Shown in pieces: positions 24,401 to 36,199 of a DNA stretch of 64,000 nt. The translations under genes and the position numbers were made by a program. Source of the stretch: Quillaja saponaria (taxonomy: Eukaryota; Streptophyta; Magnoliopsida; Fabales; Quillajaceae); NCBI GenBank assembly GCA_029379385.1, contig CM055612.1, forward strand, positions 8,122,001 to 8,186,000. The letters are read 5' to 3'. Below the pieces are notes generated by a model. The model did no database searches. It saw nothing but the letters and a program-made list of their open reading frames with translations, and was not told the origin of the DNA. Position 1 is the first letter of the stretch; every line of letters starts with the position of its first letter.

Positions 24401-27064
24401 TCCTGCTTCGTGCAACTAAGCTACATACTTCCAAAATACTCTAGATGGTATGCATGAACAAGAAAAGAACATGTGGGCAGGGGGAGAAGGAAAAACAAAA
24501 TGAACAAAGCCTGGGAGATGCAGCACCATCCTGCCTAAGCCTTGAAATTAAACATGCTAATCTAGTTGAACTCCTGATAGAACACACTATTTGTCCAAAC
24601 AGGTTAACTATAATTCAACTTAACAAGGCTGTGATTCTGACCAATTGGTTGGTAATATAAAATAAATCCCTTTTCCAGCAGTTAGCGCTGCTTAGACCAC
24701 ATTTTTGTTGAATATACACATCTCAACACTAGATACAAAAACATCACGTGGATATGTTATACTTGTTTATGGTATTGGCTTTTGAACAAGTATACATCTG
24801 GGCCGGAATTCTTAGTAGGATGGATTAACAAGCAAATTTTGGTAAGTTTTTACTGAAAGATCATTTCACTTTGCAACCTGATGGTCTAGTTAAAAACAAT
24901 GATTACCTGACAATAGATCACATTGATTGGGTAAGCCGAATGTCTGTTTCCCCCCACCCCCCCTCTTCTCCTGTTAACTTGATAAAGCATTGAATAAATT
25001 CTTCCAGATGCCATAACTGTACTTTGAAACTTTCAAAATTTTCTTTGCGAGGTGCTTGCCACATTTCTAAAACCCATCCAAGAAATAGCAGCAGAAAAAT
25101 ATTGCTATTCAATTTAGTGAGAAGATCATACTTTTAGATAGTCAAGTTATATGTCATAATGTGTTATTTAGAAAGGACGTACCCACATGCATACACTGGA
25201 TTTGGAAGGTTAAACATACCTCAGCCCATGATGACTCCAATTCAGTAGCTCCTGCCAGTGAGAATCACTAAATAAGTTTACCTATTCAGTAAATCATTAA
25301 CAACTGAATAAAATCTTACAATAACAAACAGCAGCTATGGAACCCCAGCAATCAGAACTTTAAAAGTTGGTGCAATGAACAGGGGAGGAAGAACTTCTAA
25401 ATGTGTGCTAGATTCTTTTCGAAAATAAGAGTGTCTGCAAAATTTATACCAAAATAAAAACAGAGAAAAAAGGAGATATTTCAAAAATTTTGATCACGCA
25501 AGGAACTTCGACACAAAAAGGAAAAAAATATGTCAAAAATGATTCCTGGAGAGACAAATAATTTATATTTGATTATCTTAATATGACTAGGCTGCCAAAT
25601 ATCCCAAAAATACTAAAGAAGAAGTAATCAAATAGATAAAGAGCTGGATGTACGAGTTGCAGCCTTCAAAGCTTGCCATGCATCTCCAAATTCTAGTAAG
25701 ATCTGCGCCTTCTGTTCATGTAAAACTGCATTTTCAGGCATCAATGTAAGAGCAGCCTCCCATTTACCCAGCGCCTCCCGGTACTTCCCTTCCTTAAAGA
25801 AAGGATAAGCAACAAGAACAAATTCCATTATAAGTGGAACAAAAACAACTGATGAGGTGTATCAAGATTATTCACTATTCAGCATGCAAACTACAACAGA
25901 AAAAACATATGGCTTGTAAATCATTAAAAACATGTATTTATACATCTGCAGAGATATTGCCTATCGGATTTGAAGTTTTAATTATGAGACTTCAGAATTT
26001 TTAAGTTACAAGTTAAAATCTTATAAGACTTATCAGGATGAGTGCTATTAATTCAAAACTATAATAAAAAGAAAAAAAATGGACAACTAGATGATGATAC
26101 TATAATTTCAGACTCGATATTTAACAAAAATCATGCAATAATCATTCAATAAGATAACCTATAACCAAAATTATCAGAAAACTAATTATATAAAAAGCTA
26201 TTGCCGAATACTGTTCAGCTCAATCTAATCATAATCAAGGAGAGAAAGAGGGAAAGTGAATTAAAACAGCAGCAAGGCAATATCACAATAAGTGCATCAC
26301 ATGTTTGGCAGCTGAGATCAAGAGATCCATCAGGACACAAGTTTGTGTGTTCAAGAGAGCAAATCTTTCCAGCTGCAATCATGATTATCTCCATTTATAA
26401 GACTAATTAATGAAATGACATGCCCAGTTGGAAAAAGAAAAAGAAAAAAGATTGACTTCAATTTGATCCTCAGATTTGTGTTAATACAACAGCAACATCC
26501 ATTCCAATCTACTAGTTAAGATGTCTATAATTCCAGTCCTATGACTACTACAGGTACCACAACCACCAAAAAGGAAGCACTACTAGGACTCGAATGAATA
26601 ATATGGGTACTTCGCCTCGACAAATTGCTTAGCCACACAACAGTTGCACTAACATATCTCAAATTCTATGCCCTTTAAACACAAAATTATTTCTTTCACC
26701 AAACATCCCTTAAACCTATTCTCCAAATATGAATAAACAAGTAATAAATGAAACTAGAAATTCCGGTAAATACCTCGGCGAACTTGTTTCCCTGAGCTTC
26801 AAATTCTCGAGCCAGTTGTTTAGCGTTTGATAAGTCGGAACCCTGGTGGCACTCTTGGGTTTTGGTTAGGTCTTGATTCTGACTGCTCAACCCATCATCT
26901 TTCTCATCTTGCTTCTCGAGCTCTGTACTGTAATTAGTTTGGTGGTTTTGTTGAGCTTGGTCGTCTTCTTCTTCATACTCAAAAGGGAGGTTTGGGAAGT
27001 GTGATACGGCGGCCAAAGAAGATTTCTTGCTGTTAATGTTCTGTTTCTTCCAAATCACTTTCAT
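21462..27064 (-). CDS. TTC33-like tetratricopeptide repeat protein (complete copy)
   Basis: Five exons on the minus strand: 26774-27064, 25654-25792, 25220-25251, 23548-23634 and 21462-21623, all with GT/AG borders and consistent phases. They total 711 bases, 236 residues. The N-terminal 97 residues are low-complexity and acidic ([10 protein letters not shown] start, [12 protein letters not shown]). TPR units follow: [52 protein letters not shown] with ATELE, and [20 protein letters not shown] with [15 protein letters not shown]. The tail is charged ([16 protein letters not shown]) and ends [12 protein letters not shown]. It resembles plant proteins annotated as tetratricopeptide repeat protein 33; the molecular role is unknown, TPRs usually bind protein partners. 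ATG at 27064 is the start shared by all three copies. Its 5' half (exons 1-3) is duplicated twice downstream; only this copy has exons 4 and 5. Confidence 0.9.
22030..23138. mobile_element. possible solo LTR in intron 4 of the TPR gene
   Basis: The segment starts TGTTGGGAATTATAC and ends GACAATAGCA (TG...CA). It is flanked by ATATG (22025-22029) and CTATG (23139-23143), four of five bases matching. It contains a motif seen in plant LTRs (cgtgattcggccccttgcc near 22639) and two copies of a 58-base repeat near 22963-23080 (aattagtt...gaagaataaactaa). No coding sequence is visible. The boundaries are a guess. Confidence 0.35.
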
Positions 27065-27225
27065 CTCCACCGAGTCTGATTCCGATTCCCTTTCCTTTCA
27101 CCTTCTTCACCGATTTTCTCAGGAAGGAAAAGAATTGCATGTAAAAATGATTCTAGGCCCAAATAACAGAAGCCAGGTTGGTCCTCAACCTGGATCCATG
27201 GTTTTTAAGTATAGTGAGTCTGTAA
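27065..27225. promoter_or_regulatory. upstream region of TPR copy A
   Basis: About 160 bases conserved in all three units (compare 36042-36200 and 50054-50215), including tttctcaggaaggaaaa and gcatgtaaaaatgatt, beyond which C diverges from A and B. Its conservation and position suggest leader and proximal promoter; no clear TATA box was identified. Confidence 0.4.
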
Positions 27226-28211
27226 TAGGACTGGACACGATCCAACCTCAAACTTTGTTTAAGCAAACTCGATTTGAGTTTAAGAATTTTTTGCTTATTC
27301 GATTTAGGCTCAGGTTTAATAAAAAAATAAATAAAAATTTGAATTCGAGATGGGCTCAAACTAGAAATCTCTTGTCTTAACTTAAATTAATATATTCATT
27401 CATATTTTAGTAATAGTAACAATAAAAATCATTCAAATAATCTAATACAATCAAATTTAAAATACATCCACAATATATTTTCAACTAAAATAGTTAGTAA
27501 AACTATATAATAATTAGTGAAAATATAAAATGTTTATGAAACGAGTCTATTCAAGCTACTTGCAAGCTTCTCGATCTCAACTCCAGAAGCTTAACCTTCT
27601 AATCGAGCCTCAAAATTTTGTTCTAGCTCTACTCATAAATTCAGATGAGTCGAGCTCAAACTAACAAGCTCATTAGCCAACCCTAGTCCATAACTTGTAG
27701 GCTGTCAATTACTAATTGGGATAGTAATTTGAGTTGAGGATTGGAGCCAAGTTTTCGTCAAGTTTTAGACAAGCTTAAGCCCGACTCGTGTTCCTTAAGA
27801 GTTAGCAAGCCTAAGCTAGTTAAAGGTTAACAAGCCTAATCTTAGGCTTGAGGCTTGTTAAATTCTTGAAATTTTTTTGAAAATTCTTAAAAAAATTTGT
27901 AATCAAGAAGAGTTGAACTCAATATCACTTTGTAAGTATTTGTATAACTTACCACCAAACTAAATTACAATTTATATTTGTTTTTTTGCATATAAATAGA
28001 TTATTATAAATAATAATAAAATTATTAAATGATCCAGTTCACGAGTTTACAAGCTAAACTTTGGAAATATTGAGTTTGGCTCATTTTACTAAACGAGCTC
28101 AAAATAAAAAAAAGATCCGCTCATTTAGAAGATAAACCGAGCTTGATCCGAGTTTTTAATGAGTAGCTCACAAACTATTCACGAACTAGCTCAGTTTATT
28201 GTCATCTTTAG
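27226..28211. mobile_element. non-autonomous hAT-like element, copy A
   Basis: About 1 kb present in A and B but absent from C, where 50205-50232 reads straight through into the atcgaacttgtgggc sequence. Ends resemble hAT termini: taggactggacacgat on the left and attgtcatctttag on the right (caggactgg against ctaaagatgac in reverse complement). The interior is rich in gagctcaaac/aagcttaa motifs with no coding capacity. No convincing 8-bp target duplication. Confidence 0.5.
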
Positions 28212-30504
28212 TTGTGTATATGGTTTTAATTAGATCCAACTTGTGGGCTTAAGGGATTTGAGAATCTTACTTAATATAGATTAGGATAAGGATGGTAATT
28301 TGATCTAGAAAATAATTAATATACATGTTTCTAGATGTTAAATTATAAAGAGTTTTTTAATAATGTAAAAATATTTGTGTTAAGATTAGAAAGTTAAAAT
28401 ATTTTAAAATAAATAATTTAATCATTATTTAACACTACAATTATTAGAATAAATTTTAAAAAACTCTTTACATATCATTTTTAACAAATATTTTAAGAGC
28501 ATTACTTATTTTAAATCTAAATCACATCACATCACATGGTTAATTATCTATGTCATATTCAATTTGGGTTTGAACGCTAGTTGAATATTGCAATCGCCCA
28601 CTTTATTTATCATTTCTTTCTTTTTGATTCATCAAAAATTTATGAAATTTTAATCTACACAACATCTATATAACATCTTATTTTTCATAAACCCACATTT
28701 TCCGACTTCTAAATTCACTATTAATTAAAAAATTAGTATTTGTTACAAATGAAAATCATCATAACAAGTCATTAGTGGAGAAAGAAAAATCACTTTGACA
28801 AACATCAAAAAACCTATATTTCGACAATACATCTCGTTATTAAAAAGAATTATTGTAAATTAGAAAGCTTTCTTTTTGACAAGATGCATGCTAAAAAAAT
28901 TATTTTTTACATATTGTTATAATATTAATAACAAAATTAAAAATTGTTCTTTACATCAACTTTTGATCTAGCTAAGGTAAATAGTGTGATTAAAATCTTA
29001 AATTCAAAATTTGATGTAGGACAATAGGGGGAAATGGGGAATTATGGAGAAATTAGAGAGAGATATGAGGAGGAATTGATAAGAAAGCATGAAAAGAGAG
29101 GAGGAATTAGATGAACTAGGGTTGGAAACACACAATCTTGCTCTTAGTATTCAATTCTTCAAAAGTCCTTAAACAAGTGCATACTAAGCTTTTATATAGG
29201 CATTACATAAAACCCTAGAATATTTTATGTAAATAACATAAAAACTAAAAGCATAATAATAAATACTAATAAATAAAATCCTAAATTCTAATTTTACATA
29301 ATAAAACAAATAATAACATACAATAATTAATTTTAATATATTATAATGTCATTTCCATCATTAGAATTGGATAGAATTAGCATTTATGTCTTAATTAAAA
29401 GTTAAGCCTTAGCTGCTTTATGGAATATATGGTACGTGAGTCATGACTTAACTTTCAGCTGGTCTACGAGGAAAGAAGATTAGAATTTCAGTGTGTAGTG
29501 ATGCATGGAAAATGACAAACTTTTGGTCCAATTGATCACTTAACATTCAATGAGGATAAACGCAAAAAGGAAGTATACGATCACAAACAGCTTCTACACC
29601 ATTGGCTCAAGTCACATGCACATCGTGATGATAATGTTAGAATGACATCAATCATACCAAAACCAGTTACATAATCTTTCAAAAGGCCCCAATTTGACGG
29701 GAGTCTTTATCATTCATGTACTAAAGTCGAAAGAAAGTTTTTCTTTACTCATTTTCCCTTTAGACTTTTATGCACAATGCTCATTCAATTTCTAAAAGAA
29801 TAGACAATGCCAGATTGTATTATAACATAGTGGCTTAATTAGTCAAAATATAATAGTTTAGTTTAACTAAAGTCATCAATATCACTTATTTTCTTTATTT
29901 TCCCATTAAACTTATTAACATTTCTCTACTTCATTAATTTTAACATCATAATTTTCACCGACCTCTAGCTGTTACTTATACTTAATTTAAAATCACATCT
30001 ACTTTATTACTTTTGACATCATAATTTTCGCCGTCTCTAGTTATTCTTCATATACTTAATTTAAAGTCATGTGAAGGCACTCCTCAACATGGTTAAATCC
30101 ATATTTAACAAGAAGGAAAGAGTAGCTACTTTGTGGAAGGCAGCTGTCAAAGAGATTTGACCTAATTTTGAGTATTCAACCGACATACAGATGGGATGAG
30201 ATCATGACATCTTAGCTTAGCCAAAGACAATTGAAGTAGAATTGAACATTTTGCAGAGAATAATTTTAATGTTAGTGTATAATTATTTTCAATATTATAA
30301 ATTCCAAGTACAGCATTTAATTATTATATTGTAATAATTATTTATATGATATTATTACAACTTAATAAGTAATTTTAAAATTTTTATTAAAAAATAATTA
30401 AGTTTATGTGTAGGAGTTAATTGGAATTGAGAAATAACTGGAAAATACTATTTTCAATTGTATGACTAGACCCAATTTTAAATAATATTTATCTTAAGTT
30501 ATTT
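28212..30504. other. AT-rich spacer of unit A
   Basis: Matches unit B on both sides of the LTR insertion (to about 37708 and from 41525) and, in parts, unit C (51310-52680). The uninterrupted target site TCACT is at 28715-28719. A block of about 350 bases (29015-29365, tgatgtaggacaatagg to tttccatcatt) is in A and B but missing from C. No gene seen. Confidence 0.6.
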
Positions 30505-30840
30505 GTGGCCTCATGCCCAACCAGAGATAACCCATTTGATATTTATGTGGTTCAATTGATTGAACTTATTGGTAGAGCATCCCCTGTCTTAATCTCCCGC
30601 CAAAAGCCAAAAAAAAAAACCGTTGCAGGCCAGTCCTGCTCTGAAAAGGTAATTGTTGCTTTTAGTGACTTTGAAAGAGAGTACTGGGGTTCAGTAACAG
30701 TCAACATCTTCACAGCAGTGTCACCCCAAAGGATGATGCATGAAGACATTTGCACAATGGCACTTGACAAAATCACATCCCTTATAATCCTCCCATTTCA
30801 CCTAAAATGGAGCGAATCTAGGACAAGAATTGAACTCGAG
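30505..30840 (+). pseudogene. CHX cation/H+ exchanger fragment
   Basis: An open frame of about 105 residues reads PTRDNPFDIYVVQLIELIGR, SPVLISRQ, EKVIVAFSDFE, WGSVTVNIFTAVSP, MMHEDICTMALDKITSLIIL and PFHLKW. This order is that of the cytosolic C-terminal region of plant cation/H+ exchangers (CHX), which follows their membrane domain. No transmembrane domain or other part of the transporter is present and there is no start codon upstream, so this is a fragment of one exon. The sequence is only in unit A; unit B has unrelated DNA (43310-44075) at the same place. The family match is from memory of the motifs. Confidence 0.7.
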
Positions 30841-31525
30841 GAATGTTCTCCCCTTTATGACTTGGGAATTGACAAAATTTGAAATCTAATCTTGAAATTC
30901 AGTTTTATTTATTTGGATTTAAAACTTTTTTTTCTTGTTCCAAAAATTCTTTGATTGATTTTCTGACAATGTGATTAGAATTTTTTGAAGCAGAGTAACC
31001 CGTGATACTAACAGAGAAAAAAAAAATTATTTATTGCTAGGCCAACTGAAACTCGGAAAAGAAAAAGCATAAAACAGGAAAGAGCAAAAAGAAGATAGAA
31101 TAAAAACATAAAAGAAAACATTAGGGGAAATAGGTATAAATTATAACCTATATATTTGGAGGACTTTTTAACAAAATAAAAAAGTTTAAAAAGACTGCAA
31201 TGTCATTATTTTTAGGGATAGATGTTGACACATTATCAACTTTACACTTCGAAAAAAAAAAAAAAAGAGAGAGAGAAAGAAACTCTTACACTTCACTATC
31301 ATTTGATGTTGACAACGTTATAACTTTTTTACATTTTACTATCAGTAGGCATTTATATTTGCATGGAATGCACCAACTATTAACTCACACAGTATTAAGC
31401 ACCCAACGTGCCGATCTTCTACTTGTCCTTCAAAGTGCAAATCTAGCTGCATGTGGCACCCAAACATTGGAGGCTTTGCTTCATCTACAAGCAAAAGCTT
31501 CGATAATCTGATTGGTAAAGGCCTC

Positions 31526-31532
31526 TATTTAA
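31526..31532 (+). promoter_or_regulatory. TATA-like box of small gene A
   Basis: tatttaa about 50 bases before the ATG, with an inverted CCAAT-type attggta 15 bases upstream. The same arrangement is at 44768-44774 (B) and 53273-53279 (C), conserved while neighbouring bases differ. Confidence 0.5.
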
Positions 31533-31582
31533 CTACCTTTGCCACTGTCATAAATCTAAAAATTCAGAAAATAAAGAGAGAG

Positions 31583-32014
31583 ATGGCAGCTGAGCTCAAC
31601 TCCGGTGGCGAACCATTTCCAACCAAGAAAGAGGAGAAAAGGGTCACAGCCGAAGCAGAGCCGTGGTTCAAACCCAAAAATGGAATTGTGTTTCCTGCAA
31701 GTGGCAAACCATTTCTAATCAAGAAAGAGGAGAAAAGGGTCACGGCCGAAGCAGAGCCGTGGTTCAAACTCAAAAATGGAAGTGTGTTTCCTGCAAGTGG
31801 CGAACCATTTCCACCCAAGAAAGAGGAGAAAAGGGTCACGGCCGAAGCAGAGCCGTGGTTCAAACCCAAAAATGGAAGTGTGTTTCCTGCAAAGAGAAAG
31901 TCTGTGAAAACGATGATGTTTCAATCCATTGCTGACGCCTTCTTGAAGATGGTTCGACCAAAAAATGCATCTAATTCCAACAAGTGTAATTCTGCATGCC
32001 CTCGTCCAAAATAG
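31583..32014 (+). CDS. uncharacterised small repeat protein, copy A
   Basis: 143 residues starting MAAELN. After that come three tandem repeats of 33, 32 and 32 residues (31601-31699, 31700-31795, 31796-31891), each with core KKEEKRVTAEAEPWFK and ending KNG-VFPA. The C-terminal part is KRKSVKTMMFQSIADAFLKM followed by a basic, Cys-containing tail. No signal peptide or membrane segment is visible; the protein is very hydrophilic. ATG at 31583 is chosen because all three copies share it, with a TATA-like box about 50 bases upstream and a GA-rich leader; an in-frame ATG at 31451 is not conserved. I do not recognise the family and assign no function. It is in the same orientation as its copies, divergent from the TPR 5' end upstream. 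Confidence 0.72.
   Translation: MAAELNSGGEPFPTKKEEKRVTAEAEPWFKPKNGIVFPASGKPFLIKKEEKRVTAEAEPWFKLKNGSVFPASGEPFPPKKEEKRVTAEAEPWFKPKNGSVFPAKRKSVKTMMFQSIADAFLKMVRPKNASNSNKCNSACPRPK
31601..31891 (+). repeat. three 96-99 bp in-frame coding repeats, copy A
   Basis: The unit boundary cctgcaagtgg occurs at 31694 and 31790, exactly 96 bases apart. The three units keep the block gaagcagagccgtggttcaaa. Copy C has a single unit. Confidence 0.92.
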
Positions 32015-33038
32015 ATTGCTGGTGATGCTGATTAATATGTTGGCTTCTGATATTGATGGGCATAAGTTAAATGTCAATTGCCATATTGTGGTTGTGTTTC
32101 AGCTATTTAACTTTTTACTAATATAGATATAGATGATTATGATGAATGACATAGGGGTATCCAGGCATGTATACTCTGTTTTGGATAGAAATGTTCCGAT
32201 ATATACATATGTGACTGAAAATAGCTTTTCTGCCTCTTGTTATTGATGATGATGGGTGTCTGACTGTCTTCCTTATTGGCATAAATTACAGTTAATTTTT
32301 CCAAACGGGTCAATAACTACTTGAGAGTTGTCCATTCCAACACAAAATGCATCACTTTTCATAGAAAGATTCTGACTCATGTTCCTAAAACTAGCTTTTC
32401 TGCCGTTTATTCAGTGAATTTCTCAAATTTTGATTTAAATCCGTTCACTGAAGTATAAAATTTCAGCGATCCTCGTAACGAAAGCAGGGGAATGTTTATA
32501 AAGTTTAACAGAATGCCCAACAACCCAACATTCCTCAGTAGATTTAAAGAATATTCACAAAGGGAAAAACACACAACGCATAACCGATCAAGACAATTGA
32601 AACAGAGTATTTGCTGAAACTGGAAAGGGGAAAGCGAAGCCTGTGATGAGACTTACCCGAGTCTGGTAAGTGGATACCTCATCAATTATAAAATATGATG
32701 GCTCGCTTTCTAAGTTCATGGTAGGACTGAAATCTAAGTAACCTCCAAAAAGATCAAAATCTTTTGCTAAAAAGGATAGTTTTACAAAAGAAAAAGGAAT
32801 TAAAACATTTCTTTAGTAAAGATATAATACTAAGTTTATTCAAAATCATGATGGTGTTCTTGTTATCTTTTTTCCCTTGTGCCTTTTCTTATGCGAACAT
32901 ATATTCAATATGAAACTTCTTTGTCACAACAGGCTTGGTCTGTTTAAGAATTCAGTCAGATACTGTCACATCTGTGTATATATATGGCTATGCCACCTGT
33001 GTGTCACAGCTTCTTTTCTTAATTTCACAAACCACTTT
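32015..33038. other. 3' flank of small gene A
   Basis: About 1 kb conserved in units B (45257-46265) and C (53585-54465) without coding capacity, probably 3' UTR and flanking DNA carried with the duplication. It ends at the A/B junction. Confidence 0.55.
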
Positions 33039-34199
33039 TCTTAATGCTCTGTTCATCATACAGAAAAACAAAGTATTAGAGAAAAAAAAAAAAAACCAAG
33101 AAGAAGGTATTCTGTCAGTTTTTCACTTGCACTGGAAATCATTGGAAAGTTGAGTGAACAACAATTTATGGCTGAAATTGACCAACAGTTATGTTGATTT
33201 AATTCCCGGCTTGCTCTGTTGTGGCTTTGAATTCTTTTTTTATTCTTTTCTGGTTCTGCTATGTTTTGATCCATTGTTGAGGATTGAGATGATATGAGTC
33301 TTCTCTTTCTGCTGGTTCTTGGTTGTTTTGGGTGTTAGAATTTCAGAAATGCTATGTTTTAAGTCCCTGCTCCTGCTTCGTGCAACTAAGCTACATACTT
33401 CCAAAATACTCTAGATGGTATGCATGAACAAGAAAAGAACATGTGGGCAGGGGGAGAAGGAAAAACAAAATGAACAAAGCCTGGGAGATGCAGCACCATC
33501 CTGCCTAAGCCTTGAAATTAAACATGCTAATCTAGTTGAACTCCTGATAGAACACACTATTTGTCCAAACAGGTTAACTATAATTCAACTTAACAAGGCT
33601 GTGATTCTGACCAATTGGTTGGTAATATAAAATAAATCCCTTTTCCAGCAGTTAGCGCTGCTTAGACCACATTTTTGTTGAATATACACATCTTAACACT
33701 AGATACAAAAACATCACGTGGATATGTTATACTTGTTTATGGTATTGGCTTTTGAACAAGTATACATATGGGCCGAAATTCTTAGTAGGATGGATTAACA
33801 AGCAAATTTTGGTAAGTTTTTACTGAAAGATCATTTCACTTTGCAACCTGATGGTCTAGTTAAAGACAATGATTACCTGACTATAGATCACATTGATTGG
33901 ATAAGCTGAATGTCTGTTTTATCCCCCCACCCCCCCTCTTCTCCTGTTAACTTGATAAAGCATTGAATAAATTCTTCCAGATGCCATAACTGTACTTTGA
34001 AACTTTCAAAATTTTCTTTGCGAGGTGCTTGCCACATTTCTAAAACCCATCCAAGAAATAGCAGCAGAAAAATATTGATAGTCAATTTAGTGAGAACTTG
34101 AAAGATCATACTTTTAGATAGTTAAGTTATAGGTCATAATGTGTTATTTAGAAAGGACGTACCCACATGCATACACTGGATTTGGAAGGTTAAACATAC

Positions 34200-36041
34200 C
34201 TCAGCCCATGATGACTCCAATTCAGTAGCTCCTGCCAGTGAGAATCACTAAATAAGTCTACCTATTCAGTAAATCATTAACAACTGAATAAAAATCTTAC
34301 AATAACAAACAGCAGCTATGGAACCCCAGCAATCAGGACTTTAAAAGTTGGTGCGGTGATTAGGGGAGGAAGAACTTCTAAATGTGTGAAGAGAGTGTCT
34401 GCAAAAATTTATACCAAAATAAGAACAGAGAAAAAAGGAGATATTTCAAAAAATTTGATCACGCAAGGAACTTCAACACAAAAAGGAAAAAAAATATGTC
34501 AAAAATGATTCCTGGAGAGACAAATAATTTATAGTTAATTATCTTAATAATACTAGGCTGCCAAATATCCCAAAAATACTTAAGAAGAAGTAATCAAAGA
34601 GAAATTAAATAGATAAAGAGCTGGACGTACGTGTTGCAGCCTTCAAAGCTTGCCATGAATCTCCAAATTCTAGTAAGATCTGCACCTTCTGTTCATGTAA
34701 AACTGCATTTTCAGGCATCAAAGTAAGAGCAGCCTCCCATTTACCCAGCGCCTCCCGGTACTTCCCTTCCTTAAAGAAAGGATAAACAACAAGAACAAAT
34801 TCCATTATAAGTGGAACAAAAACAACAGATGAGGTGTATCAAGATTATTCAGTATGAATGCAAACTAGAACAGTAAAAACATATAGCTTGTAAATCATTA
34901 AAAACATTTATTTATACATCTGCAGAGCTATTGCCTCTCGGAATTTGAAGTTTTTATTAGGAGACTTGGAGAAATTTTAAGTTACAAGTTAAAAACTTAT
35001 AAGACTTATCAGGGATGAGTGTTATTAATTCAAAACTATAATAAATAGATAAAAATGGACAACTAGATGATGATACTATAATTTCAGACTCGATATTTAA
35101 CAAAAATCATGCAATAATCATTCAATAAGATAACCTATAACCAAAATTATCAGAAAACTAATTATATAAAAAGCTATTGCCGAATACTGTTCAGCTCAAT
35201 CTAATCAAGGAGAGAAAGAGAGAAAGCGAATTAAAACAGCAGCAAGACAGTACCACAATAAGTGCATCACATGTTTTTGGCAGCTGAGATCAAGAGATCC
35301 ATCAGGACACAAGTTTGTGGGTTCAAGAGAGCAATTCTTTCCAGCTGAAATCATGATTATCTCCATTTATAAAAGTAATTAATGAAATGACATGTCCAGT
35401 TGGAAAAAGAAAAAGAAAAAAAGATTGACTTCAATTTGATCCTCAGATTTGTGTTAATACAACAGTAACATCCATTCCAGTCTACTAGTTAAGATGTCTA
35501 TAATTCCAGTCCTATGACTACTACAGGTACCACAACCACCAAAAAGGAAACACTACTAGGACTCCAATGATTAATATGGGTACTTCGCCTCGACAAATTG
35601 CTTAGCCACACAACAGTTGCACTAACATATCTCAAATTCTATGCCCTTTTAAACACAAAATTCTTTCTTTCACCAAACATCCCTTAAACCTATTCTCCAA
35701 ATATGAATAAACAAGTAATAAATGAAACTAGAAATTCCGGTAGATACCTCGGCGAACTTGTTTCCCTGAGCTTCAAATTCTCGAGCCAGTTGTTTAGCGT
35801 TTGATAAGTCGGAACCCTGGTGGGACTCTAGGGTTTTGGTTAGGTCTTGATTCTGACTACTCAACCCATCATCTTTCTCATCATGCTTCTCGAGCTCTGT
35901 ACTGTAATTAGTTTGGTGGTTTTGTTGAGCTTGGTCGTCGTCTTCTTCTTCATGCTCAAAAGGGAGGTTTGGGAAGTGTGATACGGCGGCCAAAGAAGAT
36001 TTCTTGCTGTTAATGTTCTGTTTCTTCCAAATCACTTTCAT
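34200..36041 (-). pseudogene. TTC33-like TPR gene, 5' fragment (exons 1-3), copy B
   Basis: Exons 35748-36041, 34631-34769 and 34200-34231 are nearly identical to the complete copy and keep GT/AG borders. Exons 4 and 5 are absent because the duplication ends in intron 3 (33039). It encodes the acidic N-terminus and the first two TPR helix pairs, with no normal C-terminus. In this copy the frame is open upstream to an ATG at 36137, adding 32 residues; copy A has a stop there. It may be transcribed from a copied promoter, giving a truncated protein, or be inert. Confidence 0.88.
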
Positions 36042-36199
36042 CTCCACCGAGTCCGATTCCGATTCCCTCCTTTCACTTTCTTCACCGATTTTCTCAGGAA
36101 GGAAAATAATTGCATGTAAAAATGATTTTAGGCCCAAATAACAGGAGGCAGGTCGGTCCTCGACCTGGATCCATGGTTTTTAAGTATAGTGAGTCTGTA

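Larger units (their letters stand above)
24070..33038. repeat. duplication unit A (TPR exons 1-3, spacer, small gene)
   Basis: From about 24070, in TPR intron 3, the sequence is repeated nearly identically from 33039 (for instance taatgctctgttcatcatacag at 24079 and 33042). The unit runs through TPR exons 3-1 (-), an AT-rich spacer and the small gene (+) at 31583, to the junction near 33038. There, small-gene 3' flank (matching 46265) is joined to TPR intron sequence. Differences from B: the 3.8-kb LTR is absent, and the CHX fragment at 30505-30840 stands where B has 43310-44075. Confidence 0.88.

Noticed and set aside
24445..24660. 71-residue frame repeated at 33415-33630
   Set aside because: It lies in TPR intron 3 and is identical only because the whole segment is duplicated.
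31451..31582. Longer small gene A starting at 31451
   Set aside because: The extension is not open in copies B and C and lies upstream of the TATA-like box.
31564..32077. Minus-strand open frames across the small gene repeats
   Set aside because: They are mirror frames of the 96-base repeat, with no independent start, promoter or similarity.
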